Shown: piece after piece, positions 10,319 through 21,527 of the stretch
Numbering within the stretch: position 1 is the stretch's first letter
Layout of the letters: each line of letters opens with the position of its first letter
Assembly: GCA_022315425.1 (NCBI GenBank)
Contig: JAIUPT010000042.1
Coordinates: forward strand, 310,001 to 374,000
DNA from: Pseudevernia furfuracea
Taxonomy: Eukaryota; Ascomycota; Lecanoromycetes; Lecanorales; Parmeliaceae
DNA: 64,000 bases
Direction: 5' to 3'
Notes under the pieces: generated by a model
The model's database searches: none
What the model was told of the DNA's origin: nothing
What the model saw: the letters and a program-made list of their open reading frames with translations, nothing else
Translations under genes and position numbers: made by a program

Positions 10319-13300
10319 ATGGAGATGGGTAGTGTCATGGACAGCTCTTTCTTGCGTCACCTGAATCCTCGTGAGCTTGCTCTACATCTTCGTCACGCGT
10401 CCGAGAAGCAATCTGCGAAGGGGATATCAACCCACCTACTCAAGGCCATTGAGCTGGAAGCTCTGCCACCAACGGTTTTCGATGGCTTTCTGACCTCTGT
10501 CGAGTCGCCACGTCCCTTGAAGGACGCACTCTGGCAACAACACTCTAAGCACGTCAGATACGCCGCTATTCGACGATTCGGCAAGGTCTTGGAAAGTGTG
10601 GGTTGGGAAGGTAGTTGGCAAGAAGTTGGTGGGACGGAAGGTCTATTGGACTTTTGTTCTCAAATATCTGTATTAGAGGTGAAAGAACTCTCCAGAGTCA
10701 TTGGAAGCTGCCCAGAACGATCTGTAGTCAAGGATGGCATCGAAAGACAACGGCGAGTCACAGAGCTGGTACAGTGTCTTATGTGTCCTCTTTACCCATC
10801 CAGTCCCTATGAAAGCAGGGACCAGCGGCCACTCCACGGCTGTTATGCGCAGATGATCCCAGCTTGCACTCCTGCCTTTGTGGAAAGCCTCCTCCGCGAG
10901 GAGTCTCACCCTCTGCTAGAATCACTACCGAGGAAAAGGCTCGTAAAACATCATTTTAAGCTTCTGCGCCGGCTCGTACTCGATGCTATCTCCCAGGAGG
11001 ACTCATTGAAAGATGCTGCTGCTCACAGACTCCTAGATTATATTCCCCTGCTACTTCAATCTACATCTGCAATGCCAGTTGTGGAGCCACATTTCTCTGT
11101 AACTATGTCTCTTGCCGTGTCTATCCTGGAGAGGATCACAATTGACGAAGAGGTCCGCTTCCCTGAAAGGAGCTTCATGCCGATGCTCATGGTCCCTCTG
11201 GTACGTCGCCTCAAAGCTCATAAGGTTGACCCGAACCGCGCGCGGCAGATTTTTCAACTTGCAGCAAAATACCTCCAGAGACATGAGCGTGTGAGGACAC
11301 AGCTGTCGCCGGTGAAGGGAAATCTGATATTTTACATCACCGACTACTGGTCCCATGCTGCATCTCTGTTCAAAGGATGTATGATAGATTTCATCAGCCT
11401 ACTTCGCCCCAGCACGAAAAATGCTTTGTTTTACTACCAAGATCTCATTCGCCAGGCGGCCAAATCCCAGAGGTACGACCTTCTTAAGATTATCTGTCTA
11501 AACTGTCCAGATATACGAGTCGACATCGAGTCTGATGACGGGCTCAAGACCGGAGAAATCAAGAAATGGCCCATCTTTATCTTTCAGATGTTGCGGCCAG
11601 ATCACAGCCTGTCATTATTACAAAGATTGGTTCGGCTCAAACCCGAGGGCAACTTTCTAGAGTCCCAACCTCAATCGCCTAGTTCAAGTCTTGGAGATCC
11701 ACATATACTGCTCGCGACCCTCCAGCATGGGAACGGAGATCTCGAGCATGAACCTCCAGCATATGTATTGGAGACGCTGAAGTCAAAAGCTTCGAAAAGC
11801 AGAGCGCAGACAGACCGAGCCTTCTTTGCGGTATCGGCGGTCTTTCATGCAATTGCCAGTGGATCTCTGGGGGTGTATGGTGACGTCCTCCAATGGACTC
11901 GGCGCTTTTCGCGGGACGTCATGACAATAAGGATGACATATTCGCCGGAGGTTATATGCACGGCGCAAGGTATCGCTTTGCTGGGGGGCATTCCTAAGGA
12001 CTTAAACCAGTGGAATGCCGCAAACATTCGCACGAGAGTCACGGAAGCGAACAGCATAATGCTGAACCTTTTGGACACGGCTGTCACGTCTTTGAGGGAA
12101 CCTTTCTTCAATGCTCCAGATTGGACTGGGACTCTGTCGCTATTCCGAGAGGTCGTCATGAGTCGCATAAGCAGCGCGAATAGATTGAAAGCCCATTTTG
12201 AGCTCTCAGAGGATGAGATCTACGACGTTCTGTGGTCTGAAACCATAGGAATGCTGCTCCAGGCCGAAGAGATAGGACTACAATATGAAGCTCTAGGCTT
12301 TAATTCCCCACATGGTCCGCTGGGCTTCCCTTGGAATAGTGGGCAGGTGGCTGAGCCTGCATTGCATTTATGCTACCACTTTGTTGGTACGTAATCTTCG
12401 GAGTCAATTTTTAGTATTTCGCTTTCCCTTGAATTTGCAAGAAATGTGCCGAGTCGTTCCTTCCCCCTCCAGTCTACCCTCCGTGGCGTATCACATTGTT
12501 CAATTACACTCTTGAAGAGGCAATGCTGAGCATGAATCTGCACAGACAATCTCGCCCGGTCACGAGATGCGCTGTGGAAGAGGTCTCGTCCTACGATGAA
12601 TCCAGCAGTTGCTGCTCTAAAGCCACCATGGCCACGTGGGCTACCCATCCAATGCTTGATGGGACCAGTCAATGTAGCTGTGGACTCGGCATTCACCCAT
12701 ACGCCTTTTATAGCCAATCGCGCGGCTGAGGTTATTATGGCTGATCCGGCCATTGCACTTATGGACGTTACCAACGACAAGGAGACGAGACACGCAATTG
12801 GCCAATTTGTCGACAGCTTCGAAATAGCACTGGCGATATATGTCATGCAGTGCTCAGAAGGCTATGAACGGGAGAGTAGGTTGTACGCTGCATGGTCTCA
12901 CGCTATCAACGCATTGTCACACGGAAGGTTGTCTGAGAATGAAGTAGAGCTGTTTTGGAGGACAATCTTCAAAAAAGCGATACCCCAGGTGAATCTTCCA
13001 GATTCAGAGTTAAAGATCAACAAGGAGGAGTACCCACTTATCCCCACGGACGTCGACCCTCGAGAGCCTCTTGAGTGGAATCCTGCTGCCTTGGTACCTC
13101 CTGGGGTCGAATCACGAGAGCTGCCTATGACAGTTTTAGATTGCAGGATCGCAGCTCCGCGACGATTGCAGTGGAACACCAGGCATGACTTTTGTTTCCC
13201 AAAAGCAGAGACTCAAGCTATTGTCTCTGCACCAATTTGGTCCCCTCAAAGGCTGGAAAACTTTCGAAAGATGTCAAAGCCTGTGCAAGAAGGCATGATC

Positions 13301-15349
13301 GCGACCGCTTTACTCGTTGAGTCTAGCAAAATAGAGGGATCTTCAAGGATCCTGGCTTCGCCATTTCCGTCTGAATCCATCGTCCGCTACCCTTCGCTAT
13401 TCCTAGACCACGAATTTCTTCTATCCAGCGATGCTTTGTACCCTCCGGCCGATGTAGCGCTCTCCCACTTCATCAAAATGGTTCCTTCGACTCTGTTACT
13501 CGACTTGACGGTATCTGCGCTCGATGCATTGTCAAGGACGCCGTCCAATTCGATGAAGCTTGCGTCTACAGAGCGCACTGCCTACGGGCTTTTAATGTTA
13601 CTTTCTAAGAGCGACCGTCCGCACCTGGCATCGAGTCTCATTGTCCACACAGTCCTTGATCGTCCAGATGCAAGCTCGTGGCATCGTCAACTGCTGAGCA
13701 ATAGGTTTGTAAGAAGTCTCCTGGCGGGGCAAGCTCAAGGCATAATTTCTCTCTTCGCATCTTCCATTCTCGACAGACTTCAGCATCAAGTAACTTCCTC
13801 GCGCAATCAACAGAAAGCTGAGGGCTCGGTTACCTCTTCGGACCGTTGCATCAAAGTCACCACCGTCAAGTTTCTTGCACGAGCTCTGGATGATGCCGAT
13901 TTCGTATCCCCTGGGTTTTGTGTTGACATTCTGTCAAAGCTATTACAAACGGCTTCGCATATAGACATTCGCGTTGCTGTACTGGACAGTATGCTCTCAA
14001 GGCTTAGTCGCTGCACGGATGACTCCTCGAACGCATTGGCAGAGAGATTAATGTCAGCTCTAGAGACGGCGATACCTACTTTGGGATCCCTCAATGAGCG
14101 AAAACAGATGCAAGACGCTGACTGGACCGAAGCCGAGATGACTGGAAATCTCCCGGAAGTGTACGAGGATGGTGGAATGCAGGCGTTTCCACCTATGCTT
14201 AATGTGGTACTCAGTGCAATTGGAAACCATATCATTTCCTCAGACATACTGCGAACAGGCCTCATCCGGCGAATCGTGCTACCTGTGATTGAAAAGTCCA
14301 AGGAGCAAAGCCGTCGTTGGGTAAAGATGTTCACTCTCAAGCATTTGCCAGCCAGCCAGTCAATCCAAATACCCACTGTTCCCGTCAGGCCTGGCGTTCT
14401 TCTGTATCTCATCCAGAAATGCTCTGCTGAAGTTCCAAAGTACGTTCTGGACCTTTATCAGCAGTTCTTTCTCACCAATATATCACCACCGGCAGGATTG
14501 ATCCAGCTCAACAAAAAAGTCAAGGGCGACCTCGAACTTCGCAATTCCAATGAAGGCCAGTATTGGCTGTCGTTGTACGGCCAGGGAGCAGAGATACCAA
14601 CTAGTCCGATTGTTAGTTTGTTGACGGCGCCGTGGAAACCTTCTGTGGCCTCGGATGGATTTCAGATTTTGCATGTCCAAGAAATAGTCATCGAACAGGC
14701 AGAAGCACTGCTTCAGCTTGCAGATGCATCATTCAGAGACTGGAACAGTTTCATGATACCGCTCACTCCCCCAATTGGCCAATCTCGGAGCGAGCAAGAC
14801 CGAAAAGCCTGGGTGGCGAATAGCAAGCCTGTGGTTTTGCGCATCATCAGAAAAATCGATGCTCTGAGAACCCCTGCATGGCAGCGAGATCGCAATCGCC
14901 GGCCGGCAGTGCTTCCTCCCACTTTGGCCTTTCGCCTTTGGTTACTCGACTATCCGCAACTATATCAATCCCCGCACGCGGCTCAGAGGTGTGCCATGTT
15001 CGCTCAGCAAGTAGTCTCCGTACTGCAAGAAATCCTCGATCTGGGTTTGGCGCATCACGCTGATTTCGACAAGGTCGAGTCCCATGCGTCGAGGTGCCTC
15101 CTGCCTGAAGATGGCACACGCGTTGCGTGCTGTCTCGGAAAGGTTGAGCTAGAGGACTCGACGAAGTTGCAGATGAATTTGTTGCGGGTGGAACTGGCGG
15201 ATGCACTGCTTTGCAAAGCGGAGCCACCGCAGAACAAGGACGACGCGATCTGGCAATCGATCAAGCATATGCTGGAGGCTTGGCAAAAGAGTGAGTTGGA
15301 GGATGTAAGAATGAGGGAAATTCGACTCAGGAAGCGTTTGAAGATATGA
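10319..15349 (+). CDS. Very large uncharacterised fungal protein (about 1,630 aa)
   Basis: Two long frames (10319-12386 and about 12546-15349) clearly belong to one gene. The product is mostly alpha-helical and Leu-rich without low-complexity segments, suggesting a HEAT/ARM-like solenoid; I do not recognise the family. The first intron is 12387-12472 (86 bp, donor GTACGT). Downstream there are two models. (A) The exon continues in frame (VYPPWRITLFNYTLEEAM) but then needs a +1 shift near 12550-12590 to reach NPAVAALKPPWPRGLPIQ. (B) A 15-nt exon 12473-12487, then a 58-bp intron 12488-12545 with a weak GTATCA donor; all phases close and no frameshift is needed (1,628 aa). Start is the ATG at 10319, with another two codons later. 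No signal peptide or membrane segment. Confidence 0.75.
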
Positions 15350-15509
15350 ATGTCGACACGCAGAAAGCTTTTTCCCCACCGATGAGGGTTTTCAGCTGGG
15401 GGTCTAGGAAATCGGACATTTGCTCATACATATTATTTCAAAGCAGCAGCATTACATTCGCTACTTCGGCCGTCCTCTGCAAGGAACCCACGGCCACCGC
15501 AAAAGGAGC

Positions 15510-16513
15510 TCATCCCATCCTGCCCGCCACCTCATAAACAAGCCTTCCATCAAGTTCGCCCGGCCTCCCGCCCTCATGCCCCAGCTCGTGCTTCTGTTCA
15601 TACGGAGGCTCGTACATCTGTCCCGCAGCACCAATCACGTCTCCGCGCTTCTCTCCCCTCAGCTCATCATACTTCTCCTCCCAAGCGCGCGCCTCCCTCC
15701 TCGCGCCCAGCTCGCGACTCCTCTGTCTCCAGAGCAAGCCCAAAGCTCCGAGCAATGCCAGCCCAAGCGGCACACCGACTCCAGACCCGACCGCAACCGA
15801 CGTGTTAGATGAAGATGGCGGATTGCGGCATATTGTGGAGTCTGTGAGGGGGGTTGCGGTCGTGGATGGGGCGGCTGTGGATGAGAGTGTGACGGTAGTT
15901 GTGTCACTATTGTTGGGAGAAATGGAGCCGGATGTCCGGTTGAAGATTACTCTTCCAGCTTGCACGGGGAACGGGGCTGTGCTCCCTCCTGTGCTGCTGA
16001 TGCATGCGTTGGTTGATGAGTTGCCCGGTCCACAGCAGAAGGACGAGTCGTCTTGAAATGGGACGATCGTTACGCCGTGGTCGGTGTTGACTAGGGAGAC
16101 AGGAGTGTGAGCCTTGGTCAGTCTTGTGCGGGTTATCATATCCACAGAGGACGAGACAGGAGAGCAGAAGGGGACCAAGAATTTCTCGCTTTTCGCATGC
16201 CTATCTTTGAAACTTACAGGATGGGAAACTTACCATCTTGACAGAATCGGGGGCATTGACCGCTTTGCCAAGTTTTATCTGTGCAAGTGCCCCGCGAAAT
16301 GATTTCATTGCCCGACTGGGCGAGACAGAGGGTATTGTCCAGGCAGATGTCCATATATGCGCAGCACGGGCTCGCCTGGCCAGACGATGGAGCTCGGCAG
16401 GGGGTGTCGCGGGTGGCTTCCGAGCCGTCTGGGAAGTAACATGTTTGCGCGCCTATCGTTGTCGCTTTCCCCAGGAAGCAAATCGAAACGGCGATGAACA
16501 TTAGAGCGTGCAT
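15510..16513 (-). CDS. Secreted/type I membrane protein with N-terminal Cys-rich domain
   Basis: Minus-strand exons 16513-16234 and 16090-15510; 286 aa. Seen: a signal peptide (MHALMFIAVSICFLG), a Cys-rich ectodomain of the common fungal type (TCYFPDGS, SPCCAYMDICLDNTLC, RGTCTDKTWQSGQCPRFC, SSFCCG), a Ser/Thr-rich stalk, one membrane segment (GVPLGLALLGALGLLW), and a charged cytosolic tail (RSRELGARREARAWEEKYDE). The layout resembles cell-surface sensors or uncharacterised fungal surface proteins. The 143-bp intron is long for this window, and about 80 bp of it recurs at 17.45 kb. The acceptor CCCTAG and phase 1 join give the continuous DVNTDHGV. Confidence 0.85.
16126..16206 (-). repeat. Intron-resident repeat, copy 1
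   Basis: About 80 bp inside the intron 16091-16233 of the secreted protein gene, matching 17454-17532 at roughly 90 per cent by eye. The shared core includes GAGGACGAGACAGGAGAGCA and AATTTCTCGCTTTTCGCATG. The repeat lies wholly between the splice sites. Confidence 0.8.
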
Positions 16514-17423
16514 GATCGTTGCAAGGCTTGGAGTTCAGAGTTCGGCGAATTCTCGTGTGTGTGTGTGTGCGGAGCGTGGGAAAGTCTTCTTGCGGTCGAA
16601 TGGATTGTATAAATGGGATGCGGAGACCGAAGGATTCATTGGCGAGCGGGGCTGTGGAGATTCAGCTCCGTTGATAGGCACGTCCGAGTCGTGGTTTTAT
16701 GCAGGGTGAGTATCATGCAAGGTGACTGTTACAGATTTTTTTACGCCGACGGAGCATGATGATCTCACGTGCATCTTGTAAAGCATATTGGAACCCCTCG
16801 AGATTCCGCGCCTTCCAGGACTGTCGACTCGGGTAGTCTTAAAGGGACTTACGTCTCCCACTCCAGCTGAGGGTTGAGCAATGATAGGTTGGAAAGAAGC
16901 CACGGAGATTATCGGCGCTTCGGAATCTTGGGGCCCTATAGTTGCTGATTACCTAGGGATCCACGGAGGTAGTCGGGGACCGTATTCCAGTAGAGTATGT
17001 AGAGTACGTATGCTGCAACCTTACCCGTAACTCGGGTTTCATGGGATGGGTCACTGTGGGCCAGCCATGCTTTGCAATTTCAGCTCCTTTCATCCTGCAG
17101 ACGCTGCGATGTGGCACGCATGCTGATCCTGCATCGTCGCGCAATCTTCACAGCAGCTTAAAATACGGTACAGTCATCGAAAACACATATGTAATACCTT
17201 AGGTACATATTACTCCGTGCCAAGGCTAAGTGCCAAGCCACTAGATCTCCCAGTACAGAGCAGTTTCCTTGATGGCGGGGTGAATGTTACCATGAGGTAT
17301 TTAGTGATTAAGGTACGCTATAGAGTACCAGCTAATTGATTTACTGTCACCACTGCGCTCAAAACGTAGCGCTGTGATCGATGGCAAACCCTGACATGCG
17401 CTGTGAACTTACTCTTGCTAAAC
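16514..17423. other. Intergenic region, nothing recognised
   Basis: Upstream region of the secreted Cys-rich protein gene. It includes a short (GT)n run near 16556-16568. Open frames are short and without family features. Confidence 0.4.
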
Positions 17424-17453
17424 TACCTTCAAAATCAACACCCCCTTCCTTCC

Positions 17454-17532
17454 TGTGCGGATTATCATGTCTACGGAGGACGAGACAGGAGAGCACAAGG
17501 GGACCAGGAATTTCTCGCTTTTCGCATGCTAT
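17454..17532. repeat. Copy 2 of the intron-resident repeat
   Basis: Matches the intronic segment at 16126-16206 in the same orientation on the plus strand, with a handful of substitutions. No splice sites or exons of the source gene accompany this copy, so only the intron interior is shared. Confidence 0.75.
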
Positions 17533-17805
17533 CGTTGATGAATGGGCACATCGAGTGTATGTGTGTGCATCTAAAGTGTCTAGCTCTACTTGTCAATGCC
17601 ACAAGTAAATGAAGATCAGTCCTCATGGCTTAGAAAGTCATCAGATGCACACAAGCGTCTTTAGTCAGCGTGGCCAAGGCCTTCCCGTGCATCATCAAGG
17701 CTTACTGGCCATGTGTCTCCCGACGCAAGTCAGTGTCACCCTTACCCTCATTCACACGATGAAAGACTTGGCTTCAGAGAGGCTTGTTCATGCGGCCTTC
17801 CAACT

Positions 17806-18299
17806 AGTCATGACGGCGGCGCTTCTTGCCCAACACCGGAGCTTTGCCCCCGTTGCTGCCCTTGGTGATTTTGTTGGGGGCCCCTTGCCTGCTGCCTTGC
17901 GCTTCTCTATACTGGTATGCGCTGTCGGTACGAGGCTTCAGATCGGTATGAAAGGGGACGCGGACTCTTTGCCGACTTTGCCATCCTTGGCCATTGCGGC
18001 ATAGAATGCCTGCTCTCGTTGCTGGATTTGGGTTTTCTTGTCGATGGCCTTGACGAGATTCTTTATGTAGCCCGGTCCATACCGGATATGTGGCCCAATC
18101 CTAGTGTACTCCTTCTGCTGTCCAAATCTGGCTCGATAGAGGATTCTCAGGGCTCTGTCGTGTACGCCGAAGTCATCAAGGTCTTCTGTCGTGTAAACAC
18201 GCTCTGGAGAAAGGCTTAAAAGTTGGCGAAGGTATAACTGACCTTGATCAAATTCATTCTGGCCTTTCTTAGCCAACCGACGATAGGCCTCTTTCAGAT
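17806..18299 (-). pseudogene. Gene relic of unknown family
   Basis: A minus-strand frame from about 18299 reads NLKEAYRRLAKKGQNEFDQ and on through DLDDFGVHDRALRILYRARF and RIGPHIRYGPGYIKNLVKAI to a stop at 17938. It has no ATG start; an in-frame TAA lies just upstream. Past the stop, coding character resumes in another frame (DLKPRTDSAYQYREAQ) and ends in a basic GKKRRRHD tail near 17808. A missing base or intron would join them. The composition is protein-like and basic, but I do not recognise the family. It lies inside the segment bracketed by 33-bp direct repeats, so it may be a transposed or truncated gene piece. Confidence 0.4.
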
Positions 18300-18686
18300 T
18301 TTATCTTTTTCTAGTCTTTATTTACCCGTTCAGCTTATATAAAACGATCGAAAAGAAGAAGAGACAGAAGCGAAAGGTATTGAAGCGATATATATAGTGT
18401 AATTACTACTTCGCAGCGGAAGATTGTTATTCCGCCACTCGTCGCTGACGCTCCTCGCAGGCGGAATGATAGTCATATAGCACGGGCGCAATATCCTAAA
18501 TTACCTTCAAAATCAACACCCCCTTCCTCACAGCGGTACTTTGGCTCACGTGCCCATGTTCTGATGACGTCTTATGTGTTGACGTAGATTACGTCTATTC
18601 GGTATTCGTATGCCGATTGAGCGACTGTGTACTTGCACTGCATAGTGATAGATAACATCGGGCGTCCATCTTCGGGCGATATGGTT

Positions 18687-21527
18687 TCAAAGTCCTGCAA
18701 AGACCGAGGCGGCAGACACCAGTAGCATCACGAACGTCCACGGCCACGAGTTCTGCCGAGTCGGAGCACCGCCTTTAAAAGTCTGTACGCCGCTGACAGA
18801 GCTCGTCAAACCCGTACCAGACGGTCTCGTGGAGTTGAAGCCTCCCATCATCAACCCAACCCGACTCCCCGTTGAAGTCTCGATCGGAAACGTACTCGAG
18901 CCCACCACTAAATCGCCAGCGGAGTCTAAAAAAACACTCGTTCCGCTGACCGTGATACCAATCTCTCCCGGAGCCAAAGTGACGCCCGCAACGTTGACAG
19001 CGGTAGCATTGACGGTGACAACTTGGCCTGCTGCCGTGACGACTTGAGGAGATACCGATGCGGCGTCCTCACCTAAATCGACAGTTGAAGAACCAATATG
19101 CAAGTGCGATGAGGCGTCCAGGGACACAATTGTGCCGGCAATAGTCACAGCTTGGCTAGGAGCGAGTGAAGTCCCGGCTATTGAGAAACCTGTAGGTGCA
19201 GCTGTGAAGGCTTGGCCAGCGACAGTGATGACTGATTTTGGTGGAAGTTCGGTTCGAAGTGGGACTAGGTTGGTGCCAATATACAGGGCATTTGAGCCAA
19301 GAGATATTGGTGTACCGGACAGAGTGAGTGCAGGAGAACCTGGCCTCAAAGCCATGCCAGCAATTGAGACCTCATTTTCAGAGACTGGCTGGATCAACTG
19401 GCCGTCTATGTTAGTGGCTTGCCCAGGAATCCAACCGGAGTCAGCTGGGGTAGCAATGGGGACCGAGCTGCTGCCGACCGCAATTTCAGATTGCCCGAGA
19501 GATATCTGGATACCCGAAACTGTAATGGGGGATGCGCCAGGTGTTAGGGTTGTGCCGGCAATGGAAATAGCATTATTGGACAGTGGCTGCGCGACTTGGC
19601 CGTTAATGGTGGCGGCTTCACCAGCGTTTTGATTGCCAATAACGAGATTCTTGCCATGATTATTCTCGGTGCCTTGCCCGGGATTGCCGCTGCTCGCAGC
19701 CGCGTTGCTTGCGTAGCCTGGATCTTTGGGATCGCTTGAATCCACAGCCGCCAGTCCGGAATTCGTACCGGAACGGCCATCAGAGTCCGGGTTCGAAGCT
19801 GCTACTCGGTCGGGATCCTCGCTTGTGCTGCTCTGAGAGCCAGGCTTTATACCCACTTCTTGTTCAGAATTTCCGTCAGTATTGCTTGATGTAACTGGGC
19901 TGAGCGAGCCCGATCCTTGCCCAGCATCCTCTGTCGAGACCCTGTTGCTCTGAGGGTCAGACTTTGGGTCTGCGTCTGGTCCGGGATCCACGTCAGGTAT
20001 ATTTGGATCAGAGCTTGATGGATCTGATCCTTGCTTGACATCCCCATTTGGGCTGCTCTCAGAGCCGGGCTCGGACCCCGATCCCTGTGGAGGATCGCTA
20101 TCTGCAGCGCTGGGAAAGTTGTTGCTTGGCGGATCTGCGTCTTTCCCAGAACCGCTACCGGAGCCAATAGAAGGGTCGTTTTTATTGCCTGGATCCTCAT
20201 CTTCAACATTAGATCCTGGACCAGTCTGCGCAGGTTTTGGTGCAGATGGCGTATGACTAGTGGATCCAGTTTCTTTAGGGCCAAGATCTCGAGTACGGCT
20301 CGGGATTGCTGGTGTAGTTGAAGCTTGAGAGTGCGTCGTGGTAAGCTTTGGAACAAGATTGGTTGCTGCCACTAGGGCCCTCGGTGGATCTAAGGCTGTG
20401 AAGAAGATGTCCTCACAGATTGCAAAAAAGGGGTTCAATTTATTGATTTTCTGTGGAACAGCAACGATGGGGCGATATGGTACCCCGGGTTGAGGCATAT
20501 ACCAATTCTCTTCCTGCAAAAAATTTAGCCGGTTGTATTTTGAACCTTATCGGCTCAAAGTCAGAATCACCATCACAGATTGTGGAGGACATGGAAAATC
20601 CGCGGGATTGAATGGCTGTGTCGCGTCATTGTTTTGAGCACCTAGTGTTGGCGGCCCTGCAAATGTCGATAGTTCGCCAGGAGAGAAGCTGAGCATCACT
20701 TCTGGAACAGTGGAAACGCCGCAACCGCCTCTGGCTTCCATGTCATGGAAATTGGCGTAAACTGACGGCGAAGTGCTGGCGATATTAGCGTTCTTTGCTC
20801 CGATAAGGAGATGGCTCAAAACTGACAACGTAAAATTCTCTACCACGACGGTGGTTATCGGCAAGCCTTCACTTTGAGTCATATTCGGTGGAATGACCAA
20901 GGTATGATCTCTCGCTCTGAGCGAAGGAAGTGTTGCGAGAGTCTCAAGGGACTGAGAGCTCGTATTTGTATAGAATGGAGCTTCCCCTATACAGGGCTGT
21001 AGGGACCAGGGGTTCACTACTGGCTGTTTAAGTGTGACAGTGCCGACGACCTGTTCCGTAGCCGTTGTTATAATTGTTGATCCAGAAATGGGATGTTGGG
21101 CTGTACAGCCCCAGTAGCTCCATGTTAATCCAAACATGTCGGTGGTTGATGTGGCGCCCGGAAACGGTGAATTAGTATTGTTTCCGACAATACTGAGACA
21201 AGCCTTGTCTGCATCTGGCTCGGGCCAGTAATAAATGTCAACGCTTCCGCCGTCGAGTAGACAACGGATTTCGCCAGGATACATGTCACCGCAAGTACTT
21301 AAATACTGAGGGTCAACGTCAACCGGAGCATTGGTTGGTGCTGCGATAATGTCATTGCTCTTTTCCTGAGATGAAATAGATCTCTGCACTGAGAGCGTAC
21401 CTGAAGACGGACTCGGCAAAACTATCAGAGAGGGATTTGGAAATCGTCCAAAAAGCGTCCTGGGGGCTGCAACGGCATTGCCGCCAACAAAATTTTCTGC
21501 AACTAGAAAGAAGAGAAGAAAAAACAT
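18687..21527 (-). CDS. GPI-anchored, repeat-containing cell-surface protein
   Basis: Minus-strand exons 21527-20571 and 20513-18687 with a 57-bp phase-0 intron; 927 aa. Seen: signal peptide MFFLLFFLVAENFVGGNAVA (start set here because the upstream frame has no ATG), an N-terminal globular region with Cys and N-glycosylation sites, a long Ser/Pro/Asp/Gly-rich linker, four repeats of about 55 residues near the C-terminus, and a terminal hydrophobic tail (SWPWTFVMLLVSAASVFAGL) after small residues, as in GPI signals. Each repeat follows the plan xGQ-x(n)-[IV]AG-x-[TA]L-x-PG, then [IL]xG-x-x-[IV]SL, then [IV]G(S/T). Such repeat stacks occur in fungal wall proteins of unknown function. Probably cell-wall or plasma-membrane anchored; an adhesion role is inference only. 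Confidence 0.85.

Larger units (their letters stand above)
17424..18535. repeat. Segment bracketed by 33-bp direct repeats
   Basis: A 33-bp sequence, CTAAA(C/T)TACC then TTCAAAATCAACACCCCCTT and CCT, occurs at about 17418-17450 and again at about 18499-18531 in the same orientation, with one mismatch. Between them lie the second copy of the intron-resident repeat (17454-17532), a gene relic on the minus strand (17938-18300) and a short stem (ATTCCGCC/GGCGGAAT) at about 18430-18468. This arrangement could come from insertion with duplication of flanks or from recombination between repeats; no transposase is visible. Confidence 0.5.
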
